The position numbers were made by a program, and so were the translations under genes. Of a DNA stretch of 64,000 nt, positions 43,921-53,966 are shown piece after piece. The number at the start of each line of letters is the position of its first letter. The first letter of the stretch is position 1. The notes under the pieces were generated by a model, which worked only from the letters and a program-made list of their open reading frames with translations, did not search any database and was not told where the DNA came from. The DNA comes from Hymenobacter sublimis (lineage in GTDB: Bacteria; Bacteroidota; Bacteroidia; Cytophagales; Hymenobacteraceae). The stretch spans positions 1,549,501 through 1,613,500 of the forward strand of contig NZ_CP095848.1 of assembly GCF_023101345.1 (NCBI RefSeq). Direction: 5' to 3'.

Positions 43921-44613
43921 CTAGGCCTGGGCGCGTAGTTCTGCAGCTACCCGTGGCACGCCCGTTGTGGCCGGTTCAACAACGAAGTGCAGGTTGGGCC
44001 GTGCCGCTACGGGGGGCTGGCTGGGGTCAATGATGTAGATAGGGCAGCCCTGCTGGGTGTAGTTTACTAGGCTGGCCGCCGGATATACCTGCAATGAAGT
44101 ACCTACCACCAGAAAAACATCGGCAATGGCCGTTTCTTCCATGGCGCGCTGCATCAGCGGTACATCCTCGCCAAACCACACGATATTAGGCCGTAGCTGG
44201 TGGCCTTTCTCACAATTCTCGCCCAGCTCAATTCGATCTGCCTCCATGGGGTATACTAACTGGTCGAAATAGGAGCTACGCGACTCAAACAGCTTGCCGT
44301 GCAAGTGAATGACGCGGGAGGAGCCCGCCCGCTCGTGCAAATTGTCTACGTTCTGCGTTATTACTACCACGTCAAAGTCCTGTTCCAGCTCAACCAAGGC
44401 GCGGTGCCCGGCGTTGGGTTGGGCGGCGCGGGCCGCGGCCCGGCGCTGGTTGTAAAACTCCAGTACCAAACCAGGATTCTTGGCCCAGCCTTCGGGAGTA
44501 GCCACATCCTCAATGCGGTGGCCTTCCCACAGTCCATCGGAGCCGCGGAAGGTAGCCAGTCCACTTTCCGCCGAAATTCCTGCCCCGGTTAGGGCTACCA
44601 GTTTCTTTTTCAT
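43921..44613 (-). CDS. SIR2-family NAD-dependent protein deacylase
   Basis: The 230-residue sirtuin removes acyl groups from lysines using NAD. Visible are GAGISAESGLATFRG, TQNVDNLHERAGS with the catalytic pocket, HLHG (general-base His) and LRPNIVWFGEDVP. Y-x-x-R in EFYNQRR is the class III signature for succinyl/malonyl substrates. Only one Cys remains where the zinc tetra-Cys normally lies (ENCEKGHQ), so structural zinc is probably absent; I recall this in other Bacteroidetes sirtuins. The ATG at 44613 gives the family N-terminus MKKKLVALTG. Confidence 0.88.
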   Translation of the reverse strand: MKKKLVALTGAGISAESGLATFRGSDGLWEGHRIEDVATPEGWAKNPGLVLEFYNQRRAAARAAQPNAGHRALVELEQDFDVVVITQNVDNLHERAGSSRVIHLHGKLFESRSSYFDQLVYPMEADRIELGENCEKGHQLRPNIVWFGEDVPLMQRAMEETAIADVFLVVGTSLQVYPAASLVNYTQQGCPIYIIDPSQPPVAARPNLHFVVEPATTGVPRVAAELRAQA

Positions 44614-44692
44614 GCCAGTCAGGGTTACGTAAACAGAGACGTGACTTGCCGCCCGTGGGTTTAGGGCACCGGGTGTACAATCGGCTTCGTCC

Positions 44693-45580
44693 TTACTCAA
44701 ACCTTCCCAACTCGTCGCGGCTAAACGTCCACTCCGGGGTGTTGACGTCGTCTCGTTCAGGGTCTAGCAAAAACCAGGCGCCCGCACCAACCCGCGGACC
44801 CGCTTTCAACACGTGCATTTGCTGGGCGGGCATGTAGCTTTGGGCCAGCAAGGCCTTGCGCCGACCCGTCTGGAGCTCCACGGCTACATCTAGTACCAGT
44901 ACTGCATGGCCCGGCGAGCCGCCCTGAATTAGCACGTCGCCGGGTTGCACCTGGGCCAGCGGTACCGGGCGTAGCTCCCGGCTCAAAGAAAGGGTGCCAG
45001 CGTACGTAAAAATCTGGTCGAGGTAGCGGCGGAAAGTCGCGTGGTCGGGCTTTTCCGCGGCCTTTGGCACCTGCTCTACCTGCGGGCCCACCACCCGAAA
45101 TCCACGCCCGGCATACCAATCCCGAAAGGCAATGTCATGCCCGCTGGTGAGGTGAAAGTGCACGAGGTCAGGGTTCTGGCTAAATAGGTACTCGGCCCGC
45201 AACCGGATAACGGCATCCGCGCATTGCTGCAGGTCACGCGCCCCCACGTCCAAGTCGAGCACGGCGGCGTGCACATCTTGGCGGTTCTTGAGTTTACCCG
45301 TGTGCAGGCGCACGGACGTTCCGACGGGCAGCAAGGGCAAATACCGCAGCCAGTACGCAAACGAACCAGGCTGCACAGCTGTTCGCTCATAGCCGGGCGG
45401 GGGCGGAAAGCGGGCGGCCAGCGTCTGGTTGGTTTGGTAGCGCCCCACCGGGAGCCACGGATACGCGGGTGGCGGTGCAGGCACGGCTGCTACCCCAGGC
45501 TCGGAGACAGGTACGCTAAAAGGCGGAAGCAGGGTAGTACATCCCAGCGCCAAGGTGCTTAGTAATAAGGCACACTTCAT
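44693..45580 (-). CDS. DUF4846-family secreted protein
   Basis: The 295-residue protein has a signal or lipoprotein-like N-terminus (MKCALLLSTLALGCTTLLPP) and the DUF4846 core: FAYWLRYLPLLPVG, CADAVIRLRAEYLFSQN, DWYAGRGFRVVG and a late IQGGSPGHAVLVLDVA. The last segment, with a conserved His and Asp, hints at an NlpC/CHAP-like hydrolase fold, but the function is not established. It lies 79 bp upstream of the sirtuin gene on the same strand. Confidence 0.72.
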   Translation of the reverse strand: MKCALLLSTLALGCTTLLPPFSVPVSEPGVAAVPAPPPAYPWLPVGRYQTNQTLAARFPPPPGYERTAVQPGSFAYWLRYLPLLPVGTSVRLHTGKLKNRQDVHAAVLDLDVGARDLQQCADAVIRLRAEYLFSQNPDLVHFHLTSGHDIAFRDWYAGRGFRVVGPQVEQVPKAAEKPDHATFRRYLDQIFTYAGTLSLSRELRPVPLAQVQPGDVLIQGGSPGHAVLVLDVAVELQTGRRKALLAQSYMPAQQMHVLKAGPRVGAGAWFLLDPERDDVNTPEWTFSRDELGRFE

Positions 45581-45650
45581 TTGGTTGATACTATCTATGT
45601 TATTCGATATAACGAGGCTTGGTACCCTGTATTGGATACTGAGTTAAACA

Positions 45651-45682
45651 AAAAGGCCCGACTGAATCCAGCCGGGCCTTTT
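45651..45682 (-). terminator. Intrinsic terminator of topA
   Basis: AAAAGGCCCG at 45651-45660 pairs with CGGGCCTTTT at 45673-45682, 17 bp beyond the topA stop codon. Read on the minus strand it ends in a T run. Confidence 0.8.
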
Positions 45683-45698
45683 ATGTAGTAATCACCGC

Positions 45699-48173
45699 TT
45701 ACTTCACTTTGCCAGTGGCTTTCTTGGCGGCAGTGCCAGCAGGCTTTTTCGCCGCTGGTTTCTTGGCCGCGGGCTTCTTGGCAGCGGGCGCTTTGCGCGC
45801 CGGCTTGTCTGCTTTGTCTTCCTTATCAGCTGCTGGTGCCGCTTTTTTAGCGAAGCGGCCGCCTTTAGCTGGCTTATCGGGGGTAGCGTCGGCTAGTTCC
45901 AGGCAGCGTTCCAGGGTCAGCTCGGCCGGCTCTTCGCCCTTGGGAATCTTGACGTTTTTCTTGCCGACCACAATGTAGGGCCCGAAGCGGCCATTCAGGA
46001 TCTGCACGTCCTCGCGCTCGGGAAACTGCTTGATCAGACGCTCGGCATCGGCCTTACGCTTGGCCTCAATCAAATCAATGGCTTCCTGGGCCGTAATCGT
46101 GTGCGGATCCTGCTCTTTGGTGAGCGAGTAGAACTTGCTGTCATGACGAATGTAAGGACCGAAGCGACCTAGGGCAGCCGTCATGTCCTTTTCCTCGAAC
46201 TGGCCCACGATGCGGGGCAGTTTGAACAGCTCCAGCGCTTCTTCCAGCGTGATGCTCTCGATAAACTGACCTTTCCGCAGGCTGGCGTACACAGCCTTTT
46301 CCTCCGAGCCTTCCTTGGGCTCGATCTGCACGTAGGGACCAAAACGGCCCAGGCGTGCCGTTAGTTTCTGGCCCGTTTCCGGGTGCACGCCAATTTCGCG
46401 GGTGCTTCCTAACGTGCTGCGCTCAATGTCCTGGCCGCGCTCCACCGTCTCGTGAAACGTGGTGTAGAAACCGGCCAGCATGTCCGTCCACTGCTCTTGG
46501 CCGTCGGCAATCCGGTCAAACTCATCCTCCACTTTCGCCGTGAACTGATAGTCCACAATGACGGGGAAATGCTCTACCAAGAAGTCATTGACCACCATGG
46601 CCGTATCCGTGGGAAACAGCTTGGCCTTATCGGCGCCGTAGGTTTCGGTTTTTACTTCCGTTTTCACCGTGTCGCCCTCCAACGTCAGCACGTGAAACTT
46701 GCGCTCCTTACCCTCACGAGTGTCTTTTTCGACATAGCCGCGCTTTTGAATGGTGCTGATGGTCGGCGCGTAGGTAGAAGGCCGGCCGATACCCATTTCC
46801 TCCAGCTTCTTTACCAGCGAGGCTTCCGTGTAGCGAGCGGCAGGGGCGGCGTAGCGTTCCGTAGCCCGCAGTTGCTGCAGGGGCAGCTCCTGGCCGACAC
46901 TCAGGGGCGGCAGCCCGCGCGAGAACGACGATTCCCCGTCCTGCTCCTCGTCGTCCTTCGACTCGGCATACGCCTTCAGGAAGCCTTCGAAGGTAATAAC
47001 TTCTCCCGTGGCCGTAAGGGCTACCCCCGGCTGGGTACTGATGCTGATGGTTGCTACCGTGCGCTCAATCACGGCGTCGGCCATCTGTGAGGCCAGGGCC
47101 CGCTTGCGGATCAAATCGTAGAGCCGTTGCTCCTGGGAGTCGGCGCCCGCTTTCACCAAAGCAAAATCTGTGGGCCGAATAGCTTCGTGCGCTTCTTGGG
47201 CCGAGGCCGACTTGGTTTTAAACTGCCGGGTCTGGGCGTATTCTGCGCCGTAAGCAGCCGTAATAGCTACCTGGGCCGCTGCCAACGCATCCTGCGACAG
47301 GTTCACCGAGTCGGTCCGCATGTAGCTGATTTTGCCCGCTTCGTAGAGCTTCTGGGCCACACTCATGGTCTGGGCTACGGAGAAACCCAGCTTGCGCGAG
47401 GCTTCCTGCTGCAGAGTAGAGGTAGTAAAGGGCGGCGCGGGGCTACGCTTGCCGGGCTTCTTCTCCAGATTATCAATGCGGTAGGCCGCATTTACGCAAC
47501 GGGCCAGGAAAGCTTCAGCTTCTTCGCGGGTTTTAAACCGGGTCGGCAGCTCGGCTTCTAGTACTGCGCCGCGGCCGGCATCAAACTTCGCTACTACCCG
47601 GTAGGCCGAGGATGTTTTGAACTGGCTGATTTCCCGCTCGCGCTCCACCACTAGCCGCACGGCCACGGATTGCACGCGCCCAGCGGAAAGACCAGTTTTT
47701 ACTTTTTTCCACAGCACGGGGCTCAGCTCAAAACCTACCAGCCGGTCGAGCACCCGTCGGGCCTGCTGGGCATTCACCAAGTTCAGGTCAATTTCCCGGG
47801 GCGTGGCAATGGCATTGAGAATAGCATTTTTGGTGATTTCCCGAAAAACGATGCGCCGGGTTTTGGCGTCGTTCAGGTTCAACGTTTCCGATAAGTGCCA
47901 GGAAATAGCCTCGCCCTCCCGGTCATCGTCACTGGCCAGCCATACGGTTTCGGCCTCCTTGGCCAACTTCTTCAACTGGCTGATTATCTCCCGCTTATCA
48001 GCCGATACCACATAGGTAGGCTTAAAGCCGTTGGCAATATCAATGGCGTTATTATCCTTGGGTAGGTCGCGGACGTGGCCGAAGCTCGACTTGACCACGA
48101 AATCCTTGCCCAGATAGCCCTCAATTGTTTTGGCCTTAGCAGGAGATTCGACGATGACTAGATTTTTGACCAT
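45699..48173 (-). CDS. topA: DNA topoisomerase I (type IA) with histone-like tail
   Basis: The 824-residue enzyme relaxes negative supercoils. The Toprim domain has VIVESPAKAKTIEGYLG and LASDDDREGEAISWHL, the active-site Tyr is in ISYMRTDSVNLS, and three C-terminal GRFGPY modules (ARLGRFGPYVQ, AALGRFGPYIR, NGRFGPYIVVG) replace zinc fingers. The last 50 residues repeat KKPA/AKKP, a lysine/alanine tail resembling histone H1 or HU-tail proteins, likely a DNA-binding extension. The frame is open to 48245; the ATG at 48173 precedes the conserved MVKNLVIVESPAKAKT. Monocistronic. Confidence 0.94.
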   Translation of the reverse strand: MVKNLVIVESPAKAKTIEGYLGKDFVVKSSFGHVRDLPKDNNAIDIANGFKPTYVVSADKREIISQLKKLAKEAETVWLASDDDREGEAISWHLSETLNLNDAKTRRIVFREITKNAILNAIATPREIDLNLVNAQQARRVLDRLVGFELSPVLWKKVKTGLSAGRVQSVAVRLVVEREREISQFKTSSAYRVVAKFDAGRGAVLEAELPTRFKTREEAEAFLARCVNAAYRIDNLEKKPGKRSPAPPFTTSTLQQEASRKLGFSVAQTMSVAQKLYEAGKISYMRTDSVNLSQDALAAAQVAITAAYGAEYAQTRQFKTKSASAQEAHEAIRPTDFALVKAGADSQEQRLYDLIRKRALASQMADAVIERTVATISISTQPGVALTATGEVITFEGFLKAYAESKDDEEQDGESSFSRGLPPLSVGQELPLQQLRATERYAAPAARYTEASLVKKLEEMGIGRPSTYAPTISTIQKRGYVEKDTREGKERKFHVLTLEGDTVKTEVKTETYGADKAKLFPTDTAMVVNDFLVEHFPVIVDYQFTAKVEDEFDRIADGQEQWTDMLAGFYTTFHETVERGQDIERSTLGSTREIGVHPETGQKLTARLGRFGPYVQIEPKEGSEEKAVYASLRKGQFIESITLEEALELFKLPRIVGQFEEKDMTAALGRFGPYIRHDSKFYSLTKEQDPHTITAQEAIDLIEAKRKADAERLIKQFPEREDVQILNGRFGPYIVVGKKNVKIPKGEEPAELTLERCLELADATPDKPAKGGRFAKKAAPAADKEDKADKPARKAPAAKKPAAKKPAAKKPAGTAAKKATGKVK

Positions 48174-48392
48174 AGGGGTGGGATACGCTAGGCTTGTTTC
48201 GGTAGGAAACGGTCGGGACAGCGCAAAAGTTGAATTTTGCCGCAAAGATGCTGGAATAATCCGGCGCAGCAGTAGCCGGGTAGGAATATTGGCCTAGCTG
48301 GCGTCTTAACCAAGGAATACAAGGGACCCCAACGGAAGGCAAATCGTTCAGATTCCGCGGGTTACTGAATACCCTGAAGTTTTTAGCAGGAA
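48174..48392. other. Divergent promoter region between topA and the chemosensory operon
   Basis: No gene is supported in 48174-48503. The recognised promoter of the chemosensory operon is at 48393-48424; the left part should contain the topA promoter but no exact TAnnTTTG was found. Confidence 0.4.
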
Positions 48393-48424
48393 TTGTGACC
48401 AGACAACTCTATTTGCTACCTTTG
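48393..48424 (+). promoter_or_regulatory. Promoter of the poly-HAMP chemosensory operon
   Basis: TTG at 48393-48395, 21-bp spacer, TACCTTTG at 48417-48424. This matches the Bacteroidetes -33/-7 promoter. The leader to the ATG at 48504 is about 70 nt. Confidence 0.65.
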
Positions 48425-48503
48425 CACGTTCTGGAACCCTGCTATCTGGGGTTCCGTTTGTGCCTCGCCTTGCTTCGGCAGGTTTCGCCACCATACCCAG
48501 TTT

Positions 48504-51500
48504 ATGGCTTCAGCTAAGACGCCCAGAAACAACCGCCCGGCTCCCGCCGCTCCGGACACGCTAGAAGAATCAACCCTCGTCACTGACTCGGCCGATAATG
48601 GTACTGGTCCGGTGCAACAGAGCAGCAACCTCACCCGCAAGCGGGGAGCAGCTAGCTCCGTAAGCTATACGGCCCAGGACCCGGATTATATCAACGACCA
48701 GCTTAACCGGGTGCTCTACGCCCTCGACGCCTTTAAGAAGGGCGACGTGTCGGTGCGCCTAACGAAGCAGAACGACGACATTTTCGCGGAAATTGCCGAA
48801 GCCTACAACTCCATGGTGGAGATGATTGGTGGGGTAGGCGGTGAGGTGTCGCGCATTTCGAAGGTGGCCGGGGTTGAGGGTAACCTCAAAGCCCGGGCCT
48901 CAGCCGATAATGCCGCTGGCTTCTGGCGCGACATGATTAACAACATCAACGGCCTAGTGGATAGCATTGCCGTGCCGGTGTTGGAGGTAGGTAAAGTATT
49001 GAAGAACATCAGCAAAGGAAACCTGGACGAAACCTTCCAGATTCCGGTGTCAGGTGACTTCAAGGTGATGGCCGAAACCATCAACAAGACCATCGACAAC
49101 CTGAACCTATTCGCTGGCGAAGTAACCCGCGTGGCCCAGGAAGTAGGTACCGAGGGTAAGCTCGGCGGCCAGGCTTCGGTACCAAACGTGGGTGGCATCT
49201 GGAAAGAACTAACGGACAACGTAAACTATATGGCCTCGAACCTGACCTCTCAGGTGCGAGACATTGCCAACGTAGCTACTGCAGTAGCTAAGGGTGACCT
49301 GACCCAGAAGATTACGGTAGACGTAAAGGGCGAGCTGCTGCAGCTGAAGCAGAACCTGAACCAGATGGTGGACTCGCTCAACCTGTTCGCCGGCGAGGTA
49401 ACCCGCGTGGCCCAGGAGGTAGGTACGGAGGGCAAACTAGGCGGCCAAGCCAGCGTGCCTAACGTAGGCGGGGTATGGAAGCAGCTGACGGACAACGTAA
49501 ACACAATGGCCTCGAACCTGACCTTGCAGGTGCGAGACATTGCCAACGTAGCTACTGCGGTAGCCAAAGGCGACCTGACCCAGAAGATTACGGTAGACGT
49601 AAAGGGCGAGCTGCTGCAGCTGAAGCAGAACCTGAACCAGATGGTGGACTCGCTCAACCTGTTCGCCGGTGAGGTAACCCGCGTGGCCCAGGAAGTAGGT
49701 ACGGAAGGCCGCCTTGGCGGCCAGGCCGTAGTACCGAATGTGGCCGGCGTGTGGAAAGAACTGACCGACAACGTAAACTACATGGCCTCGAACCTGACCT
49801 TGCAGGTACGAGACATTGCCAACGTAGCTACTGCGGTAGCCAAAGGCGACTTGTCGCAGAAGATTACGGTAGACGTAAAGGGCGAGCTGCTACAGCTGAA
49901 GCAGAACCTGAACCAGATGGTGGACTCGCTCAACCTGTTCGCCGGCGAAGTAACCCGCGTGGCGCTGGAGGTAGGTACCGAGGGCAAGCTCGGCGGCCAA
50001 GCTAGCGTGCCTAACGTCGCGGGTGTATGGAAAGAACTGACCGACAACGTGAACTACATGGCCTCGAACCTGACTTTGCAGGTGCGAGACATTGCTAACG
50101 TAGCTACCGCTGTAGCCCGCGGCGACTTGAGCCAGAAGATGACCGTGGATGTGAAAGGAGAAATCCTGGAGCTGAAGAACATCCTCAATCAGATGGTGGA
50201 CTCGCTCAACATCTTCGGTGACGAAGTAACCCGCGTGGCGCGTGAAGTAGGTACGGAGGGTAAGCTCGGTGGCCAAGCTGTAGTGCCCCGCGTTGGTGGA
50301 ACCTGGAAAGAGCTGACGGACAACGTAAACACGATGGCCTCGAACCTGACGCTGCAGGTGCGAGACATTGCTAACGTGGCAACCGCCGTAGCCAAAGGTG
50401 ACCTGACCCAGAAGATGACGGTGGATGTGAAAGGCGAGATTCTCGACCTGAAGAACATCCTCAATCAGATGGTGGACTCGCTCAACATCTTTGCCGGCGA
50501 GGTTACCCGCGTAGCCCGCGAAGTAGGTACCGAGGGTATACTGGGTGGTCAGGCCAATGTGCCCAGCGTTTCGGGTACGTGGAAAGACCTCACGGACAAC
50601 GTAAACACGATGGCCTCGAACTTGACCTCTCAGGTGCGAGACATTGCCAACGTGGCCACCGCCGTAGCTCGCGGCGACCTAAGCCAGAAGGTAACGGTAA
50701 ACGTACGCGGCGAGCTGCTCCAGCTGAAAGAAAACCTGAACCAAATGGTGGACTCGCTGAACACGTTCGGCGACGAAGTAACCCGCGTGGCCCGCGAGGT
50801 AGGCACGGAAGGCCGCCTCGGTGGTCAGGCCGTAGTACCGAATGTGCGTGGCACTTGGAAGGACCTGACGGACAACGTAAACACCATGGCTGCCTCGCTG
50901 ACCTCCCAGGTACGAGACATTGCCAACGTAACCTCCGCCGTAGCCCGCGGCGACCTAAGCCAGAAGGTATCGGTAGACGTAAAAGGCGAGCTGCTCGACC
51001 TCAAGGACAACATCAACGTTATGGTGGACTCCTTGAACATCTTCGCCGGCGAAGTAACCCGCGTGGCACTAGAAGTAGGTACGGAAGGTCGCCTCGGCGG
51101 CCAGGCCAACGTGCCCAGCGTAAGCGGGGTATGGAAGGAACTGACCGACCGGGTAAACACCATGGCCTCCAACCTCACCACGCAGGTACGGGGTATTGTG
51201 AAGGTAGTAACGGCCGTATCGCAGGGTGACTTGACCCAGAAGCTGACCTTGGATGCCAAGGGTGAGGTAGCCGACCTGGCCGAAACCATCAACCGCATGG
51301 TGGACGACCTGAACCGTCTGGCGTCGGAAGTAAGCCGCGTGGCTCGCGTAGCGGGTGGCGAAGGCAAGCTGACGGAACGCGCCACGGTAACGGACGTGTC
51401 GGGCTCCTGGAAAGAACTGGTGGATACGCTGAACGCTCTTATTGAATCCATTGCCTCCCCGGTACTGGAAGTAAGCCGCGTGGTACGAGCCATTTCGGAA

Positions 51501-52877
51501 GGCGACCTGCAGCAGCAGGTAGAAATCGAAACCACCGGCGACATCCGCGCCATGGCCGACGCTCTGAACCTCGCCGTAGACAACCTCAACGAACTGCTCG
51601 GCGAGATTAACGAGTCCTCGCAGATTGTAGGGGAATCGTCGGAGGAAATGGTGGTGAAAGGGCAGGAGATGAGCCGGGTTACGGTTGACGTGGCCCTAGC
51701 CATGCAGCAGATGGCCGAAGGTGCGCAGAACCAAGCTCTCAAGACCGACCAAGCCTTCAAGCTGATCGAGGAGATTATGCAGGCTACCAAGGAAACGGCT
51801 GGCAAAGCCGATGTTGGTATCAAAGCCGCTATTCTTGGTGAGCAAACCTCCCAGTTGGGTCTGAAGACGGTAGCGGAAGTGGTAAAAAACATGGAGGAAA
51901 TCAGCTCGGCAGCCGCCCAGACCTCCAAAACCATTGAAGTACTAAGCACTCGGTCCCAGGAAATCAGCAAGTCGCTGGGCGTTATTACCGACATTGCCTC
52001 GCAAACCAACCTGCTGGCTCTGAACGCCGCTATCGAAGCAGCCCGCGCCGGGGAAGCCGGCCGTGGTTTCGCGGTAGTAGCCGAAGAAATCCGCAAGCTG
52101 GCCGAAGGCTCTCGTAAGTCGGCCAGTGAAATTGCTACCCTGGTAGAAGACGTTAAGAAAGATACGACCTCGGCCGCTACGGCAATTAGCACCATGGAAG
52201 GCCGAGTACTCAAGGGTAAGAACGCTACGTTCGAAGCCAGTTCGGCCTTTAAGAACATTGCCACCAGCAGCGGCGAAACGCTCCGCACTTCCCGTGACAT
52301 TCTAACGGCCACCGAGGTACAGAAAACCTCGATTGGCGACGTGGTAAAGTACGTAGAAGAAGTAGTAGCCATTGCCGAGCAAACGGCCTCCGGTACCCAG
52401 CAGGTAGCCAGCACCGCCAAGCAGCTCTCCACGAGCATGCAGGAGCTGACCACCAGCAGCCAGAACCTGACCGACATTGCCGACGACCTACAGCTTGGCC
52501 TGTCCGCCTTCCAGCTGATGGAAGACTTGCAGCCGGAGCCCGAGCCGGAGCCAGAACCAATTCGTCGGCGGCCGCTGATGCGCCGCTCTACTCCGGCTGC
52601 CCCTGCTGCCGCACCCGCTACCCGGCCCAGCCGTCGGGGCACCGCGTCAGCTGTTACAACGGAGAAATCAGCCCCAGCTACCGCCCGCAAAACGTCGCGC
52701 CGGGCCGCTGCGGCCACTCCCGCTGCTCCGGCAGAAACGGCCGTTGCTGATCAGTCTGCCTCACCTGTGGTAAAAGATAACCGCCGCCGTAAGGACCGCA
52801 AGAAAGAGGCGCCCCAGCCGTCAGCTGATGCCCCGGCACCTTCGAAGGCTCGGACGGCTAAGAGCAAGAACAAGTAA
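48504..52877 (+). CDS. Soluble poly-HAMP methyl-accepting chemotaxis protein
   Basis: The 1457-residue receptor has no hydrophobic segment, so it is cytoplasmic. After a disordered N-terminus, two divergent HAMP-like units (about 65-200) lead into eight near-identical 92-residue units (about 202-937), each with [40 protein letters not shown] and [10 protein letters not shown] ninth, divergent unit follows. This alternating HAMP/HAMP-like array is known from group III hybrid kinases (Nik1/Os-1). Here it feeds an MCP signalling hairpin (about 1040-1340) whose tip reads [21 protein letters not shown] basic Ala/Pro/Lys tail (about 1350-1457) ends it. It heads a che operon. Confidence 0.92.
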   Translation: MASAKTPRNNRPAPAAPDTLEESTLVTDSADNGTGPVQQSSNLTRKRGAASSVSYTAQDPDYINDQLNRVLYALDAFKKGDVSVRLTKQNDDIFAEIAEAYNSMVEMIGGVGGEVSRISKVAGVEGNLKARASADNAAGFWRDMINNINGLVDSIAVPVLEVGKVLKNISKGNLDETFQIPVSGDFKVMAETINKTIDNLNLFAGEVTRVAQEVGTEGKLGGQASVPNVGGIWKELTDNVNYMASNLTSQVRDIANVATAVAKGDLTQKITVDVKGELLQLKQNLNQMVDSLNLFAGEVTRVAQEVGTEGKLGGQASVPNVGGVWKQLTDNVNTMASNLTLQVRDIANVATAVAKGDLTQKITVDVKGELLQLKQNLNQMVDSLNLFAGEVTRVAQEVGTEGRLGGQAVVPNVAGVWKELTDNVNYMASNLTLQVRDIANVATAVAKGDLSQKITVDVKGELLQLKQNLNQMVDSLNLFAGEVTRVALEVGTEGKLGGQASVPNVAGVWKELTDNVNYMASNLTLQVRDIANVATAVARGDLSQKMTVDVKGEILELKNILNQMVDSLNIFGDEVTRVAREVGTEGKLGGQAVVPRVGGTWKELTDNVNTMASNLTLQVRDIANVATAVAKGDLTQKMTVDVKGEILDLKNILNQMVDSLNIFAGEVTRVAREVGTEGILGGQANVPSVSGTWKDLTDNVNTMASNLTSQVRDIANVATAVARGDLSQKVTVNVRGELLQLKENLNQMVDSLNTFGDEVTRVAREVGTEGRLGGQAVVPNVRGTWKDLTDNVNTMAASLTSQVRDIANVTSAVARGDLSQKVSVDVKGELLDLKDNINVMVDSLNIFAGEVTRVALEVGTEGRLGGQANVPSVSGVWKELTDRVNTMASNLTTQVRGIVKVVTAVSQGDLTQKLTLDAKGEVADLAETINRMVDDLNRLASEVSRVARVAGGEGKLTERATVTDVSGSWKELVDTLNALIESIASPVLEVSRVVRAISEGDLQQQVEIETTGDIRAMADALNLAVDNLNELLGEINESSQIVGESSEEMVVKGQEMSRVTVDVALAMQQMAEGAQNQALKTDQAFKLIEEIMQATKETAGKADVGIKAAILGEQTSQLGLKTVAEVVKNMEEISSAAAQTSKTIEVLSTRSQEISKSLGVITDIASQTNLLALNAAIEAARAGEAGRGFAVVAEEIRKLAEGSRKSASEIATLVEDVKKDTTSAATAISTMEGRVLKGKNATFEASSAFKNIATSSGETLRTSRDILTATEVQKTSIGDVVKYVEEVVAIAEQTASGTQQVASTAKQLSTSMQELTTSSQNLTDIADDLQLGLSAFQLMEDLQPEPEPEPEPIRRRPLMRRSTPAAPAAAPATRPSRRGTASAVTTEKSAPATARKTSRRAAAATPAAPAETAVADQSASPVVKDNRRRKDRKKEAPQPSADAPAPSKARTAKSKNK
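49109..51316 (+). repeat. Eight tandem 276-bp coding repeats (poly-HAMP array)
   Basis: Unit starts recur every 276 bp at 49109, 49385, 49661, 49937, 50213, 50489, 50765 and 51041, each beginning TTCG-ss-G-GA-GAAGTAACCCGCGTGG-like sequence. The first four units are the most alike at DNA level; the later ones drift. In-frame gain or loss of units by recombination is expected. Confidence 0.85.
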
Positions 52878-52947
52878 GCATTTTCTCTAACCGCGCCCCC
52901 AGGCTGCCCCTACCGGGTGGCCTGGGATCCGCGCTACTTTTTCAGGC

Positions 52948-53474
52948 ATGCCTGAGTCCGAAAAGAACGTCAAACAGGACCCTATCATCCAGCTGATTGT
53001 TTTCCGCCTGGGTGAAGAAGAGTATGGGATTCGCATCGAGCAAGTGAAGGAGGTAACCATTACCCCTGAAATTGCCCGTATGCCTAAAACCCCCCCTTCG
53101 TCAAGGGAATTGCCAACCTGCGCGGCGATATTATTGCCATCATTGACCTGGAAGAGCGATTCAAGCTTCGGTCCAGCCAGGGTGAGATGCCTGCCATGTC
53201 ATACACAATGGCCATTGAAGCCAAAGAGTATACCATTGGCATCATGGTGCGCGAAGTGCCCCAGCCCTTGTCTATTCCCGTGTCCATCATTGAAAAGGCC
53301 CCGGAGTTTATTCAGGACATCAACATTCACGACAAATACATTGAGGGAATTGCCAAGGTCGATGGCCGCATCATCGTGGTGCTCGATATGCTGAAACTGC
53401 TTACCCCCTCCGAAATCATGCAGTTGCAGCCTAAAGCGGAATCTTCCGCCGCGGGCAGCCGTACAAAGGCCTAG
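52948..53474 (+). pseudogene. cheW: CheW coupling protein, reading frame broken at a C7 tract
   Basis: The first frame gives IQLIVFRLGEEEYGIRIEQV and KEVTITPEIARMPKTPP, a normal CheW start, and then becomes nonsense. From about 53097 another frame continues the family sequence: FVKGIANLRGDIIAIIDLEE, YTIGIMVREVPQPLSIP, YIEGIAKVDGRIIVVLDM. The break is at seven C residues (53090-53096); eight would restore KTPPFVKG, as would a -1 slip of the ribosome. It may be a sequencing or assembly error, a phase-variable tract, programmed frameshifting, or a true pseudogene. CheW links receptors to CheA. It lies 70 bp after the receptor gene. Confidence 0.85.
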
Positions 53475-53521
53475 TCCAAACGTATTGTTCAGCTCCTGTT
53501 TTCCTCCTTCTTACTTTCTCC

Positions 53522-53905
53522 ATGAAAAACCGCATCCTCATCGTCGACGACTCTTTCTACATGCGCACGATGCTCAAGAACATGCTTACCGACGCCGGCT
53601 ATGAGGTAGTGGGAGAAGCCGCAAATGGGCAGCAAGCACTGGAAATGGCGCTGGCAACGAAGCCTGACCTGATTACGCTCGACGTGATTCTGCCCGACAA
53701 TACCGGCCTTGACGTGTTAAAGGGCATCCGCCAGGAGCAGCCTGAGGTAAAAGTAGTTATGTGCTCAGCAGTAGGCCAGGAGGTTATTGTAAACGAAGCA
53801 CTGGAAAGCGGGGCTACCGCTTATATCGTTAAGCCTTTCTCGGAGGAGAAGGTGCTGGAAATTGTAGGAAGCGCCCTGCAGGAAACTGATTCTGAGCAAG
53901 AGTAG
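53522..53905 (+). CDS. cheY: CheY-like single-domain response regulator
   Basis: The 127-residue receiver has all phosphotransfer residues: acidic pair in LIVDDSFYMR, phospho-acceptor Asp in LITLDVILPD (near residue 53), the switch Ser in VVMCSAVGQ and Lys in YIVKPFSEEK. There is no output domain, so it acts by protein binding, as CheY does. It is placed between cheW and cheB, so its phosphate should come from the CheA encoded downstream. What it binds is unknown; the window contains no flagellar or pilus motor gene. Confidence 0.9.
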   Translation: MKNRILIVDDSFYMRTMLKNMLTDAGYEVVGEAANGQQALEMALATKPDLITLDVILPDNTGLDVLKGIRQEQPEVKVVMCSAVGQEVIVNEALESGATAYIVKPFSEEKVLEIVGSALQETDSEQE

Positions 53906-53966
53906 TTTTAGCCCACCCCACGCGGTAAATAAAGTCCGCCTCTCGTAGTAGCTGCTTTTCTTTCTT

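Noticed and set aside
49109..51316. Tandem repeats as a CRISPR or minisatellite array
   Set aside because: Unit length is 276 bp, the frame is kept throughout, and the units encode HAMP domains.
50825..52717. 630-codon minus-strand frame opposite the receptor
   Set aside because: Long only because the repeated, high-GC coding sequence lacks stops on the complement; no domain.
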